Assembly: GCA_963807155.1 (NCBI GenBank)
Contig: CAWEAZ010000031.1
Coordinates: forward strand, 1-64,000
Reading direction: 5' to 3'
Length of the DNA stretch: 64,000 nt
Origin: JACCZX01 sp963807155
GTDB lineage: Bacteria; Pseudomonadota; Gammaproteobacteria; Burkholderiales; Burkholderiaceae_F
Shown here one piece after another: positions 63,625-64,000 of the stretch (position 1 is the first letter of the stretch; every line of letters starts with the position of its first letter). Both the position numbers and the translations under genes were made by a program. The notes under the pieces are model-generated. The model had not been told where the DNA came from and made no database searches. It saw nothing but the letters and a program-made list of their open reading frames with translations.

Positions 63625-64000
63625 GTGCGCCCGTTTATCAGGAAGCCGCGCGCATGGTCGGCATCTGCAACTCGTGCCGCTACTGCGAGGGATATTGCGC
63701 GGTGTTTCCCGCAATCGAGCGCCGCATCGACTTCGCCCGCGTCGACCTGGATTACCTGGCGAATCTATGCCACAACTGCGGTGCGTGCTACTCAGCGTGC
63801 CAGTACGCGCCGCCGCACGAGTTCGCGGTCAACATTCCGCGGATGTTGGCGCAGGTGCGACTCGAGTCATACGAGACGTACGCATGGCCGAGAGCCTTCG
63901 GTGCACTCTTTCGGCGCCAGCCTTCGTTGATCGCGCTGTTGTTGGGCGGCTCTTTGGCGCTGTTCTTCGCGCTCGGCATCGCGTGGCGTGGAGATGGCTT
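63621..64000 (+). CDS. tcuB: Tricarballylate utilisation protein TcuB, partial (cut by window edge)
   Basis: About 126 residues are visible from ATG 63621. Two cysteine clusters for Fe-S centres are seen: MVGICNSCRYCEGYCAVFPA and ANLCHNCGACYSACQYAPPH. A membrane segment begins at SLIALLLGGSLALFFALG. TcuB is the membrane partner that reoxidises TcuA FADH2 and passes electrons to the quinone pool. It is coupled to tcuA by a 4-nt overlap and runs off the right edge. Confidence 0.92.
   Translation, partial: MSAPVYQEAARMVGICNSCRYCEGYCAVFPAIERRIDFARVDLDYLANLCHNCGACYSACQYAPPHEFAVNIPRMLAQVRLESYETYAWPRAFGALFRRQPSLIALLLGGSLALFFALGIAWRGDG

Noticed and set aside
1..64000. CRISPR arrays, tRNA/rRNA genes or insertion sequences
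   Set aside because: I saw no regularly spaced direct repeats, cloverleaf-like sequence, rRNA blocks, transposase motifs or terminal repeats with target duplications.

Overview
The window is GC-rich DNA (about 60-65 % in most genes I sampled) and reads as a betaproteobacterium, probably Burkholderiales-like. The reasons are two Bug-type (TctC) periplasmic receptors, a full ccmABCDEFGHI cytochrome c maturation operon, the ppsR/ppsA pair, a phasin, tcuAB and a Tad pilus locus. I see no tRNA, rRNA, CRISPR array, transposase or integrase.

Layout. 1-1890: a partial NarL-type response regulator diverges from an NtrC-like regulator that has lost its key motifs. 1919-15097 (minus): a Tad pilus operon reading flp, a second small pilin, cpaB, cpaC secretin, FHA-cpaF, tadB, tadC, DUF192, tadE. 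It continues without a clear break into a giant RHS/YD-repeat protein with a C-terminal tip resembling zinc phospholipase C, and then a small four-helix membrane protein placed where an immunity gene would be. 15362-20746 (plus): lnt, a TadG-like protein, an exported protein, a second TadE-like protein and a broken exported gene. 20784-23662: two paralogous lipoproteins flank a TPR/HD-GYP protein. 23740-38085: ppsR/ppsA, nfeD/SPFH, smpB/rnfH, guaBA, a DUF2087-TadA fusion, an LD-carboxypeptidase, a hybrid histidine kinase and a response regulator. 38242-46495: purT and the ccm operon. 46511-53602: methyltransferase, Ku, phasin, Na+/H+ antiporter, exported MsrA/MsrB, a CAP protein and a sorbosone-type dehydrogenase. 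53756-64000: RidA, then a minus-strand operon (IlvD/Edd dehydratase, Bug receptor, HpcH/HpaI aldolase, cupin), a small exported repeat protein, an ATP-dependent DNA ligase, a broken exported gene, a second Bug receptor and tcuA/tcuB.

How it fits together. The pilus genes form two divergent groups around the flp promoter region. The RHS toxin-like protein is translationally close to tadE (about 20 nt apart), so toxin, putative immunity and pilus are probably co-expressed. This is the most interesting feature and may be a Tad-linked contact-dependent antagonism module. The ccm, Msr and redox genes serve the periplasm. The 54-58 kb and 61-64 kb genes look like uptake and breakdown of sugar acids and tricarboxylates.

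Caution. More than 30 apparent single-base frameshifts are spread over the window, including in housekeeping genes such as ccmE, ccmF, ccmI, purT, ppsR and ilvD-like. Both insertions and deletions occur. The simplest reading is indel error in a long-read or metagenomic assembly rather than mass pseudogene formation. I therefore annotate most broken genes across their full extent as CDS and mark where the frame changes.
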